Assembly (NCBI GenBank): GCA_026027325.1
Contig: JAMSLZ010000007.1
Span: 1 to 64,000 of the forward strand
Length of the DNA: 64,000 nucleotides
Direction of reading: 5' to 3'
DNA from: Actinomucor elegans
Taxonomy: Eukaryota > Mucoromycota > Mucoromycetes > Mucorales > Mucoraceae
Below, piece by piece: positions 10,211 to 19,837 of the stretch (the stretch's first letter is position 1; each line of letters begins with the position of its first letter). The translations under genes and the position numbers were made by a program. The notes beneath the pieces were generated by a model. It was not told where the DNA came from. It ran no database searches and was given only the letters and a program-made list of their open reading frames with translations.

Positions 10211-13200
10211 TTATATGGCAGGAGTAGCAGCAAACCAAGCATCACCTGGATCTGGATCATGAACAAGTGTGGCAAGAGGATGACACAGCGTGTCAATCAC
10301 ATAGAGCAGTTCAAGAAGAGCAGGCCAGAAAGGAGGTGGACCAGCAGAGGCTTTGGTAGGCAAGCAATTGAGAGCATGATCGATGGCATTGACATCCGGA
10401 GGGGTATCAGGCAGTTGAGAGAACAGGCTTGGGTCAATACCGCGGCAATCAAAGACAAAATGGTCTCGAGAGAGTCGGGAGCCAGAGAAACAGGGACACA
10501 GTTCATCACGGTTGGTGAACCTACCAAGACGCCATCGAACCAACCGACTACGTGCAGTGCGAGACATTGGGAGATACAAGATTGGATCAGGCCGAGAAGT
10601 ACATGGTCGACAAGCACGCAGGAGAACAGATCTACCAGATGTAGCAGCAGCAGCCATTTGGTCATCAAACAAGTTTTGCCAGTATTGTGAAAACCAAGAG
10701 CGGAGACGCGAGACTGTTGGAACCGGACTAGGGAGTGCGAGATACATGGGATTGCATTTTAGAAGCTTTTCCAGCCGAGTATACGGGATACCAGAATCAC
10801 CTGAATTCAGCATGGACACCAGGCAGTCATCAGGAAGCCACTGAGAACGCAAAGCATACTTGGTCACAAGAACGTTGTAGCGGTGCTTCATCGAAGGGAT
10901 ACAAGTCAGATGCTTTGCAACATTGAACCAGCGAGAGCCAACGAACATACCAACAAGACGATTCTGGAGCTGATCCAGGGCAGTAAAGTCAGTAGCGGAC
11001 AGTCGAGAGATGGCAAGCCCATATTCGAACTTGGGTCGAATAAAGGCTGTATACAACCGAGCACAGAGCAACAGAGAAAAGCCATTCCGGTTCACACCGA
11101 CAGAGTTCAAGAGAGCCATAGTCTTGATAGCACCACCAGATCGTTTTGCCAGAATACCGGGACCAAAGAGACCTTTCTTGCTAAAGGGCATGCCAAGATA
11201 AGTGAACTCGTCAACAGATGGTAGAGCAACCCCGTAAAGAGTCAATCTAAAATTTGTTGAAGTGGAAGATGTCACGGAAGGAGCGTTCAGAACAGCACAC
11301 TTGGTAGGATTCCAGCGGTAACCGAGAGATTTTGAATGGTCAGCAGCCAAATCAAGCATTTCTTGCACCTCATATTTCGAGCCAAAGATTGCCACATCAT
11401 CAGCAAACAAGAGGCAGTTGACAGGAACATAGCTCATGGTACCAGGCGGAGACACTTTACTTGCAGTAGCAGAGGCAGTTGAGCGCAGTAAACCAGGCAG
11501 AGAGTTAATGTACAAGGAGTACAGGTGTGGACTTAACACCGAGCCTTGGAGAACCCCAGTAGCAGGTGCAAATGCAGCCGAAGAATGGTTGTTGATCAAT
11601 ACTGAAATAGATACATCGTCAAACAAGTTGACTAGCAAACCAAGAACAGCACGAGGCAGAGAAGAGTTGGCAAGAGCATCCCAAATAACGCGTCGATCCA
11701 CAGTATCATATGCAGCTTTGATATCCAAGAAAGCCACCACAGGGTAGTGATGGTGGGCCAAGAAGTAGTCATGCATCAAGTCATGCAAGCAGAGGGCTTG
11801 ATCCAGAGGACTACGCTGAGGACGGAAACCACCTTGTGCAAGATCCAAAGCCGGAGAGTGCTCATACAGACATGAAGATAACGATATCTCAAAGAGTTTT
11901 CGCATAACAGAGGTCAAGGAGATGGGTCTATAGTTGGCTGGATCATCTGCATCACCTTTCTTGAAGATCGGAAACACTTGAGCCTGACGCCAGATCAACG
12001 GTGTATAACTCCATTGGAAGCATACCAGAAACAGCAGAGAGAGTACAGGAGCCAGAAGTTCAGCAACAGCTTTGAGCATTTCAGCCTTGATGTGATCCGG
12101 ACCAGGAGCTTTGCGATTTGGAAGCTTCTTGATGTGAAAGACCAATTCCTCCACGGAGAACAAGCTATCGGCAACCTCATCATCAACCATGTATGGTGTT
12201 TCAAGAGCAAAGTCAGAATCAAAAGAAGGTCGAGAAGCAGTAACCAACAGAGAACCATCATATACGGAAGCCAAGTGACTAGCCATTGTATCCACAGAGG
12301 CTTGGGGACCATCTGGGTGGCTATATGTAGCAGTAGATTCTTTGCGACGCTTGAGACGAGCCATGGTTGCAGTAGCTTTGGTGAAATCCTTTTCCAGAGA
12401 AGCACAAAAGTTTTTCCAGGATAACCTTTTGGCAGCAGCAACAGCACGACGAAACGACTTGTGGGCTTGTAGATGGAGATGCCAGTAATAAGCCTTGTCA
12501 ACACCAAACGAATGACGCCAACGGCAATAGAGACGATCGCGTTCTCGAGCAGCAGCTTCCAGATCAGCAGTCCAGTACTTCTTCCAATGACCAGGACGGG
12601 GAGCCTTAGACCCAATGGATGCATCCATAGCCTGATAGAGACACTCATTCAGAGATGCATTGAGTGAATCTATAGGTGGACGACTATCCGGAGGAGAACC
12701 AACCAGACCAGCAAGAATATCCTTCAAAGGAGCAACCAGACACCGAAACCGAGTATGGAACAGAGCCAAAGGCTCAGACTCAGCCAGCCGACTGAGGTTC
12801 CATGTCCTACGAGGAGCCAGCACCGAAGAGTCACCTACACCAGAAGAGCCACCAGAAACAGCAATGTACTCGAACCCCAACTGAAGCAAACGATGATCAG
12901 AGCCCAAAGAGAGATCAGAAGCAACAGAAAGAGAAGGAGACACCATACCAGAACCTCCAATGTTGGTCAAGAACAAGTCAATGATACTGCTCGCCACAGC
13001 ACCATTTCTGAAGGTACAGTATGTATCAATACCATACGCCAAGGAAGAGTTCAACACTGAGAGACTGCGCTCTTCAATCCAAGGAAGTAGAGCTAGACCA
13101 CGAGGATTTGTTGCAGAATCACCAGTAACATCACCAAGGCGTGCATTGAAGTCACCGCAGATAATAGTATCAGAATGAAGAGGCAGTGAATTCAGAGAAG

Positions 13201-13609
13201 AGAGCACCAGATCACGCGAGAGACTGGGTGGAAAGTAGACACAATGCACATTGACTTTGTCAACCTTGATCGACAGAGTATATGCATTGTAAGACGGAAG
13301 TTGAGAGACAGTAAAAGGACAGTGAGGAGAGATGAGAGCAGTGACACCACCTGAGCCGCGTCCATTGGCATTAGTGACAGTTTGACCGTACAGATGATAT
13401 TGAGACCAATCGGTAGGGATCAACCCAGAGGTAAGCCAAGTTTCAGTAATCAGGAGGATATCACAAGAGAGAGCATGAGAGAGTACATCGTGGATGGTAG
13501 TGACCCGAAGACCATTGGCATTCCACAATGCAAGAGAGAAGGAGCGGACAGGATTGTTCAAAGGAGTGACAGGAGTAGCAGAAATGAAAGGAGGGACTGA
13601 AGATGTCAT
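10211..13609 (-). CDS. LINE ORF2, copy B: APE endonuclease + reverse transcriptase, 1132 aa
   Basis: Same enzyme as copy A ORF2 and complete. APE endonuclease with LWNANGL, ITETW, CGDFNARLGD and SDHRLL; RT with FPIFKKGDADDPANYRPISL, GGFRPQRSPLDQ, FLDIKAAYDTVDRR, GVLQGSVLSPHLYSLY and FADD; C-terminal CPCFSGSRLSRDHFVFDC, where one Cys of the copy A knuckle (FTGC) is Ser (FSGS). The C-terminus extends about 20 residues past the point where copy A diverges, ending FAATPAI. The start codon overlaps the ORF1 stop (TAATG at 13611-13607), which suggests termination-reinitiation as the way ORF2 is translated. No RNase H domain was recognised. Confidence 0.95.
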   Translation of the reverse strand: MTSSVPPFISATPVTPLNNPVRSFSLALWNANGLRVTTIHDVLSHALSCDILLITETWLTSGLIPTDWSQYHLYGQTVTNANGRGSGGVTALISPHCPFTVSQLPSYNAYTLSIKVDKVNVHCVYFPPSLSRDLVLSSLNSLPLHSDTIICGDFNARLGDVTGDSATNPRGLALLPWIEERSLSVLNSSLAYGIDTYCTFRNGAVASSIIDLFLTNIGGSGMVSPSLSVASDLSLGSDHRLLQLGFEYIAVSGGSSGVGDSSVLAPRRTWNLSRLAESEPLALFHTRFRCLVAPLKDILAGLVGSPPDSRPPIDSLNASLNECLYQAMDASIGSKAPRPGHWKKYWTADLEAAARERDRLYCRWRHSFGVDKAYYWHLHLQAHKSFRRAVAAAKRLSWKNFCASLEKDFTKATATMARLKRRKESTATYSHPDGPQASVDTMASHLASVYDGSLLVTASRPSFDSDFALETPYMVDDEVADSLFSVEELVFHIKKLPNRKAPGPDHIKAEMLKAVAELLAPVLSLLFLVCFQWSYTPLIWRQAQVFPIFKKGDADDPANYRPISLTSVMRKLFEISLSSCLYEHSPALDLAQGGFRPQRSPLDQALCLHDLMHDYFLAHHHYPVVAFLDIKAAYDTVDRRVIWDALANSSLPRAVLGLLVNLFDDVSISVLINNHSSAAFAPATGVLQGSVLSPHLYSLYINSLPGLLRSTASATASKVSPPGTMSYVPVNCLLFADDVAIFGSKYEVQEMLDLAADHSKSLGYRWNPTKCAVLNAPSVTSSTSTNFRLTLYGVALPSVDEFTYLGMPFSKKGLFGPGILAKRSGGAIKTMALLNSVGVNRNGFSLLLCARLYTAFIRPKFEYGLAISRLSATDFTALDQLQNRLVGMFVGSRWFNVAKHLTCIPSMKHRYNVLVTKYALRSQWLPDDCLVSMLNSGDSGIPYTRLEKLLKCNPMYLALPSPVPTVSRLRSWFSQYWQNLFDDQMAAAATSGRSVLLRACRPCTSRPDPILYLPMSRTARSRLVRWRLGRFTNRDELCPCFSGSRLSRDHFVFDCRGIDPSLFSQLPDTPPDVNAIDHALNCLPTKASAGPPPFWPALLELLYVIDTLCHPLATLVHDPDPGDAWFAATPAI

Positions 13610-14553
13610 TATTGTGACATTTCAGTATCGCTATCACCAGAGATGTCTTTACCAGAGCGACGGAAGGCAAAAGCAGCCTTCTTAGGATCTTGTTCAGCAA
13701 GCCGGCGACGAGCATCCACCATGACATGGTCAAGAGTTTCATCATCCATCCATCCTTTCTCAACAAAGGAGCGACCAACAGAGGAGACGAGCAAGGGACG
13801 TACAAAGGACAATGTATTGATGCATCGAGAGTGAACGATTTTGGCCATTTCATTAGCCCTAGCATCCAGTGAAAGAGAGTCATAGCGTGGATCAGCTAAA
13901 TGGGCAGGGTCCAATGGATCAAAATCCTTGATAAATTCGGCTTCGGCAATAGTCATAAGCTCAGTGAACTTTTCTACATACTGAGTATGTAACAAGATAC
14001 CAATGACACCAGAGGCGGGGAAACAGACATCAATCACACGGCCAGTGTCAACACCAGCACGACGGAGACGGGACCGGACTTCCAAACGGTCAAACTTGCG
14101 AGAGCGGCCAAGATACACGTAGGTAAAACCTTGTGGGCCTTGGGCTTCTGCGGTCTTGAACACACGGGCTGCAGCAATGCGTTTCTTAAGCGAAACAGAA
14201 CCAGAATTCTTACTCTTTTGGCGAGTAGGAGCAGCGGCAACAGAAGCAAATGTGGGTTTAGCCACTTTTACTTCAGGGGAGACTTGAGAATTAACCAATG
14301 GCTGATCGACATTGGCAATGGGATTTGAGATTTTGGACATTAGCTTTGAGATCTCGGTACGTAATTGCTGGTTTTCATCAGCAAGGGCTTGTTTTTCTGA
14401 CTGTAGGGTTTGAATTGTGTCTTTCAAAGCTTGAAGCTCTTGAAAAACAGTTTGGTGTTGTTGCACTTGTTGAACGACAGAAAAGACCATTTGCTGCAAT
14501 TGCATTTGGTCAATTAGGCCAGATGGCTCAGATGCATGTTGAACATTGGACAT
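13609..14553 (-). CDS. LINE ORF1, copy B: coiled-coil RNA-binding-type protein, 314 aa
   Basis: Starts ATG (MSNVQHASEPS). Residues about 15-82 are a strong coiled coil, rich in Gln, Leu and Glu (VVQQVQQHQTVFQELQALKD, then SEKQALADENQQLRTEISKL). A basic linker follows (TRQKSKNSG..LKKRIAAAR), then a globular region (about 145-240) starting FTYVYLGRSRKFDRLEVRSRL, likely the nucleic-acid-binding part. The plan (N-terminal coiled coil, basic C-terminal half) is that of LINE ORF1 proteins that coat the RNA as multimers. I saw no CCHC knuckle. The gene ends in the TAATG overlap with ORF2. Confidence 0.88.
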   Translation of the reverse strand: MSNVQHASEPSGLIDQMQLQQMVFSVVQQVQQHQTVFQELQALKDTIQTLQSEKQALADENQQLRTEISKLMSKISNPIANVDQPLVNSQVSPEVKVAKPTFASVAAAPTRQKSKNSGSVSLKKRIAAARVFKTAEAQGPQGFTYVYLGRSRKFDRLEVRSRLRRAGVDTGRVIDVCFPASGVIGILLHTQYVEKFTELMTIAEAEFIKDFDPLDPAHLADPRYDSLSLDARANEMAKIVHSRCINTLSFVRPLLVSSVGRSFVEKGWMDDETLDHVMVDARRRLAEQDPKKAAFAFRRSGKDISGDSDTEMSQ

Positions 14554-14742
14554 TTCGAAATGGAGAAAACTTCAAGATGTCGAAAACTTGATGGAATGTT
14601 CTGAAAAAAAAACTGCAGATAGTACTTGGCGAGGCGAAGATGGATGTGCAATTTTTATAGATGGATGTATAGTAGTTGTTGAGATATTCGGCTTTGAAAA
14701 AGTGGATTTTTGAAAAAAGTTTTCAAAAGCGAAAGAAGAGTG
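14554..14742 (-). promoter_or_regulatory. 5' UTR and presumed internal promoter region of LINE copy B
   Basis: 189 nt between the tRNA 5' end and the ORF1 start, containing no ORF. LINEs normally carry their promoter in the 5' UTR; no specific motif is recognised here. Because the tRNA-Ala gene is divergent and adjacent, its Pol III machinery lies within 200 bp of the LINE start codon. Confidence 0.4.
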
Positions 14743-14815
14743 GGGGATGTAGCTCAAATGGTAGAGCGCTCGCTTAGCATGCGAGAGGCACTGGGATCGA
14801 CGCCCAGCTTCTCCA
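14743..14815 (+). tRNA. tRNA-Ala (anticodon AGC)
   Basis: 73 nt, no intron. Acceptor GGGGATG pairs with CTTCTCC, including the G3:U70 wobble that identifies alanine tRNAs, with one T-T mismatch at 6:67. D arm GCTC...GAGC, anticodon arm CTCGC-TTAGCAT-GCGAG with anticodon AGC, T arm CTGGG-ATCGACG-CCCAG, discriminator A. The A box (TAGCTCAAATGG) fits consensus. Its first 14 nt also occur at 9883-9896 as the other half of the LINE B target duplication, so the insertion left the tRNA intact. Confidence 0.95.
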
Positions 14816-14820
14816 TTTTT
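14816..14820 (+). terminator. Pol III terminator of tRNA-Ala
   Basis: A run of five T directly after the discriminator base, the usual RNA polymerase III stop. Confidence 0.8.
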
Positions 14821-14947
14821 GCTTCTTTTGTAGAAGACTTTTTTTGTATTATTCTTTTGTAGAAGACGTTTACATTCTCATGTATTCGCGGATTTTGCCT
14901 GTGTCAGGCACATACAGATTTGCTGTGCGTAAACTTTTAATGAGTGT

Positions 14948-15203
14948 CGTGTGCAGAGCTATATATTTTTGGAGTAGAGTGAAATAAGTTTATACAAAAG
15001 ATTATATATGGGATAAAAGGATGTCTTTTATTGTTTTCCATTTCATTTGATATTTATAATTGATTGAAGGTAACACATAAGTCTGTGTGTACCTGACATT
15101 AGCATAAATGCCGAATGAATAAATATTATCTTTTATCTCATATATAATCTTTTGTATACATTTATTGGACTCGACTATAAAACATATGTCTCAGCGCACA
15201 ATA
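14948..15203. repeat. Long imperfect inverted repeat (MITE-like)
   Basis: The best-matched arms are 14991-15021 and 15128-15158; each contains TATACAAAAGATTATATATG in one orientation or the other, with very few mismatches. Weaker pairing extends outward to about 14948 and 15203 (GTGTGCAGAG against the reverse of CTCAGCGCAC). There is no ORF between the arms. No clear target duplication was found, so the element limits are uncertain. Confidence 0.6.
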
Positions 15204-15312
15204 TTATACTCATACTTTTTTATAGCTGTGATGGAATCCATTATTGTGGGTTGTTTTTGTAACTTAAAATAATAGAATAATAAAACTATGATTAAACAAA
15301 TACAATGTTTGC

Positions 15313-15482
15313 GTTATATCCAGTACTAAAGGCGAAGGATGTAATTCAAATTAAACAAGATAAAATAAAAGAATAAATATTAAAATAATTTTTACTGTCA
15401 AGATAGCTGACTCCATTTTTTAATGCCTATTCATTTTATTGTATTTTGAATTATATCCCTCGTTTTTAGCACTGGATATAAC
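15313..15482. repeat. 170-bp MITE-like element with about 53-bp terminal inverted repeats
   Basis: The left arm starts GTTATATCCAGTACTAAAGG at 15313 and the right arm ends with its near-reverse complement at 15482 (...TAGCACTGGATATAAC). Over about 53 bp roughly four of five positions match. The internal spacer of about 60 bp is AT-rich and non-coding. No obvious TA or longer target duplication flanks it. Confidence 0.75.
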
Positions 15483-16629
15483 ACTCTACATTAAATATAT
15501 CTTATTACCCTTGGAAAGCGAATATAAACATCCGTCACATTTAACATATTTCTGTCTTTTTATTTGCAGTGGTATATACTAACTTGAGGATATAAAAAGG
15601 CGTGTGGATATTAGCTGACAGTTTTGGGAGGTAATTAAAATACGATATTTAATGTGAGCGGGTATCTAGTCGATAATATGCGATGTCAAGATATAAGCAC
15701 TACACATATTCAGGATCTTAGTTCATCTAATCTGGTACTCAGTAATAATACAACGTTTTTTAATAGATCTCAAGCTGTGTAATATAGAGACCTTGGTCTT
15801 TCTTTTACATTAATAAACAAACCACATGTTCAGCGTGATCGAATTGTTATAGCCCCTTTTGTAGTAGAAACTATCATTTTATATTCCATATAACTCTCAT
15901 TATCAAGCTTTTTTTTTTAAATTCTTCTTGAAGTTGGTTAGGACGAGATGGGATGAACATCAAATCTGATGGCTATATCCAAGTCCCACTACTCTATAAT
16001 GTATGGTTTCAGAAGTTTAATAACATAAAAAAATTGATCGCGTAAACAGAGCCTAAAATATTAACTTTTAGTTGTTAGTAGGTTAAGGTGGGGTAAACTA
16101 ACAAATCATTCACTTGGTATTTTCGGTTCCTTCTGTTTTTTTTATTGTTGATCATTGCATCTTGTCTCTTAGATTTTGATCAGATGTCACATCTAAGCAG
16201 TGCTTTATATTCAAAATGAGTTGCCATATAATAAAGCCTTTATTGATTACATCTCGAAGAATACTACAACTATTATGTTTATAATTAGTATATGATGAAT
16301 AATCCATTAAACGAGAAACCTTGGACAATCTCGATTAAAAGTTGCATTTATCAATAATTCGTAGTCTAGATGAAGCATTCCACATCGAATGAAATATCAA
16401 AATCAATGATAGAGTATATAAGCATATCCAAATTAGTGATCTTTAGGAATCTTGAACTGTAGATTTCAATTACGATCAACTATATATAAACTTTGGGAGT
16501 GAAGAAAGTTTTTATTTTATTTATTTATTTTTTTAAAAAAAAGAGAAAAAGGATGTATACATAGCTAAAGAGAAGAGTGATATAATATTTATACAAGTGA
16601 AATGAAAATGAAAAGATGAGGATCTACAA

Positions 16630-18083
16630 TTAATTTTTCTTGGATAACCAAGTCTTCAAAAGGCTGATTTGTTCCAACACTGAAGACTTAGCAGTTCCAC
16701 CAGGGGCATTACGATTCTCGATAGAAGTTTCAAAACTCCAAACAGAAGCGACGTCGTCTTCAAATGAAGGATGAAGGGTCTTCAGATCAGCTACGGTCAA
16801 ATCACTCAGAGAACCATTACGGTCTTCAGCCATCTTGACAGCAGCACCAGAGATATGATGGGTTTCACGGAATGGCACACCCTTACGTACCAAGTATTCA
16901 GCCAGGTCAGTAGCCAACATATCAGCACTCAAACTAGCGCGCATCTTGTCGGGAAAGATACTCATAGTACTTAATACACCAGCGGTGATTTGAAGAGAAC
17001 CAGACAGAGTATCAGCAGCGTCAAACATGGGTTCTTTATCTTCTTGAAGATCTTTGTTATATGTGCTAGGGATACCCTTATAAGACATCATGAAACCAGA
17101 CATCTATTTTGAATCAAATATTTAATAAACAGCACCCTTGTTTATTTCCAAACTCGAGTACTTACACTGCCAAAGACACGTCCACATTTACCACGCAATA
17201 ATTCCAAACTATCAGGATTCTTCTTTTGAGGCATCAAACTTGAACCAGTACTATAGGCATCGGCCAACTTGACAAAGGAAAATTCACCACTGGAATAGAT
17301 GATCAAATCTTCAGCAATGCGGGAAATATGAGTCATGGTCAAACTAGACCAAAACAAAAACTCGGCAACGAAATCACGATCACTCACGGCATAGAGAGAG
17401 TTATGAATATAATCACGGAATCCTAGCTCTTTTGCCAAAAAGTCACGATCAATATTGAAAGCATGGCCAGCTAAAGCACCACTTCCCAAAGGTAAGACGT
17501 TGAAACGATCAATCAATTGTTCCAAACGATCAGCATCGGATTGCCATAACCAAGCATGAGAAAGCAAGAAATGAGACCAACGGATAGGTTGAGCGCGTTG
17601 CAAATGAGTATAACCAGGCATAATCACATCGATTTCCTTTTCAGCGCGACTGACAGCAACAGCAATCAACTCCTTGACGTGAGCAAGGATCTTGGTAGCC
17701 TCATCACGAAGCCAGAGACGCATATCAGTAGCTACTTGATCGTTACGGGAACGACCAGTGTGCAACTTGCCTGCAACGGAACCAATAAGTTCACCAAGAC
17801 GGCGTTCATTTGCAGTATGAATATCTTCATCACCCGCCTTAATGACAAATTGACCGGAAGCCCATTCTTCCATCACCGATTGGAGACCTTTGACAAGTTG
17901 ATCACGTTCGGATTCGCTAATAATGTTGTTTTTGGCCAAGGCTTTTGCGTAAGCAATGGAACCAACACAATCGGCTGCATACATACGTTTGTCAAAATGA
18001 ATAGAAGCATTGAAAGCATCCATGAGAGGATCAACAGCGCCAGAGAAACGGCCACCCCAGAGCTTTTTAGGTGCGTCGGTCAT
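16630..18083 (-). CDS. ARG4: Argininosuccinate lyase, 463 aa, 2 exons
   Basis: Splits argininosuccinate into arginine and fumarate, the last step of arginine synthesis. Exon 1 is 18083-17166 and exon 2 is 17103-16630; the 62-nt GT-AG intron joins Ser306 to MSGFMM in phase 0. Length is normal for the family. Diagnostic segments are visible: LWGGRFSG near the N-terminus, [10 protein letters not shown] (108-117), [10 protein letters not shown] with the catalytic His at 160, and the superfamily signature [11 protein letters not shown] (280-290), whose Ser is the general base. All catalytic blocks are intact. There is no targeting peptide, so the enzyme is probably cytosolic. It lies tail to head with the next gene, about 170 bp apart, and there is no sign of co-regulation in the sequence. 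Confidence 0.97.
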
Positions 18084-18251
18084 TTTTAAGTATATAAAGT
18101 AAAGAAGAAGAAAATATCGTGTGATAAACTCTTTATTTATAAGAAGCTTCTGGTTCTATGACAGTTAAAAAAAAATCTAAAGTGATGACTCACATTTCTT
18201 CATAACTTAATATTTTTGAATCTCAGTAGTTGTGGGGGCAGAAACAATAGG

Positions 18252-19665
18252 TTATAGCTTGGAATTATGGGTAGAATTATCAGCTATAGCGCCAGTCTTT
18301 AAAAGAGTCTGGATTTCATTGGATGGGATACCAAATTCAAGTAAAACTTGAACTGAATGCTTTCCTGGTTCAAGAAAAGGGGTTTGGGTAGGATCTACAG
18401 ATTTGGCAGGTGTTCTGGATAACAGAGGAGCGGGTTGAGGGTACTTTGCCTGTCTGGGCCATTGGTTTGTATTACTGGTGGATGTTGAATTAGGTATAGG
18501 ATCTTTAAAAGATAAGATAGGCGTGACACAAGCGTCCGATCCATCGAAAATTAAAGTCCACTCGTGTTGTGTCTTTGTGGAGAAAATAGTTTGAAGCTTG
18601 ACCTTCATTTCCGGCCAACTCTCTTGATCTAATTGGTCTGGTAACTCCGAAGGATTCAGCTCAAGTTTTTCCAATAAACAAGCATAGAATTGAGGTTCAA
18701 TGGCGCCACTAGATATTAGTGATTAATAACATAAATCATACTTGATTAAATAAGCTTACACAGCCATGTATTGATTATCTTTCGTCTTATAAGTCTCATA
18801 AAAGTGAGCACCGCCATCCAGCATATTTGCACCTCTCTCACTGTCCCATATTAATCCATACTGCTGCATCAAGAACGGGAAAGTGGTTAAGTAAGATGTT
18901 CCAGCTGTCTAGTGTCACATTTGTCAACTGGGTTCATAAGAAAATCACAAGCTTTCTTACCAGGTTCGCATCTATCACTTGACCTAGACCAGATCTGGCT
19001 CTTTCAATCAAGGCCATCAATATACCCATAACACACATGAGTCCACCTCCAGCAAAATCAGCTATGAAACGGTTAAGATTATTTGATGTAAAACACTATC
19101 AGTAATACCTGCCCAAAATATTGGCGGGGAAGAATGGTTTTTCCCCTTGACGGCCAAACATCTATTCAAAGTTAGATACACTCTTATCAAAATGTGTATG
19201 TATATTCCTACATCTAAAGTGCCAGCAATAGCCAAATAGTTAATGTCATGCCCAGCAGCTTGTGAACCAGGTCCAGATTGTCCAAATCCACTTAAACGCG
19301 CATAGATCAATCGAGGATTCAATTTTAAAAGAACATCAGGGCCAAGGCCCAATTTTTCCATGATACCTGGGCGAAAAGGATCAAGCAAGACATCGGCCGT
19401 TTTAAAAAGTTCCAACAAAGTTTTGATTGCTACCGGGTTTTTCAAGTCCATAGCAATAGATCGTTTGTTTCTTTGTTTCTTGGTTAGCTTGAGAAGTGTT
19501 TGTTTGTTAATGATATTACCTCGTTAAAACATCAGTACTAAAACCTTTAGACCTATCAACACGTATAACGTTGGCTCCAAAATCGGATAGGATTAGACCT
19601 GCAAATGGAGCAGGTGCAAGTCCTGCCATTTCAAACACTTTGATATTTGATAATGGTAGAGTCAT
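18252..19665 (-). CDS. Alpha-methylacyl-CoA racemase / CaiB-BaiF family, peroxisomal, 386 aa, 6 exons
   Basis: CoA-ester racemase or class III CoA-transferase family. Exons: 19665-19520, 19470-19212, 19161-19113, 19061-18961, 18908-18760, 18708-18252; all phases agree. Family blocks: [86 protein letters not shown] and [19 protein letters not shown] acts on 2-methyl-branched acyl-CoAs before beta-oxidation. The C-terminus is SKL, a perfect type 1 peroxisomal signal, which supports AMACR over a bacterial-type CoA transferase role. Intron 3 (19112-19062) must use a GC donor: the nearby GT would give an in-frame stop, while GC gives NILADFAGGG. The promoter is shared with the divergent ArfGAP gene 172 bp away. 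Confidence 0.92.
19062..19112 (-). other. GC-AG intron in the AMACR-like gene
   Basis: The donor is GCAGGT at 19112 on the minus strand and the acceptor is CATAG. Using the GT three bases downstream shifts the next exon into a TGA. The GC donor restores the conserved ADFAGGG block, so it is required by the protein. Confidence 0.85.
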
Positions 19666-19837
19666 ATTTGACGAAGAAAAAAGAAAATACAAAAGAAAAA
19701 TCTCACTAACTGCCCTCTTTATGCCAGCCGGACAACAAAAAGTCGCACAAGTGAGATTTAACGATGTACAAACTAAAAAAAAAAATAAAAAAAAAAAATA
19801 AACTCTTTTTTCGCTTTTTCTTTTCCCTTTGTTCAAT
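19666..19837. promoter_or_regulatory. Divergent promoter between the AMACR-like and ArfGAP genes
   Basis: Only 172 bp separate the two start codons. Long A-runs (19768-19801) lie next to the ArfGAP side. No specific factor site is recognised. Confidence 0.6.

Larger units (their letters stand above)
9897..14742 (-). mobile_element. LINE copy B, full-length, inserted at a tRNA-Ala gene
   Basis: About 4.85 kb. 5' UTR 14742-14554, ORF1 14553-13609, ORF2 13609-10211, 3' UTR about 10210-9897. Both ORFs are intact. The element is flanked by exact 14-bp copies of the tRNA-Ala 5' end, so its limits are well defined. It lies divergent to the tRNA: the LINE 5' end touches the tRNA 5' end. The 3' end is AT-rich and has no long poly(A). 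Intact ORFs and a perfect duplication point to a fairly recent insertion. Confidence 0.9.
14821..16629. other. Gene desert with inverted-repeat elements
   Basis: No coding frame of note. It holds two inverted-repeat structures (14948-15203 and 15313-15482) and two degenerate boxes of a dispersed repeat (about 16164-16235 and 16318-16390). Confidence 0.6.
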
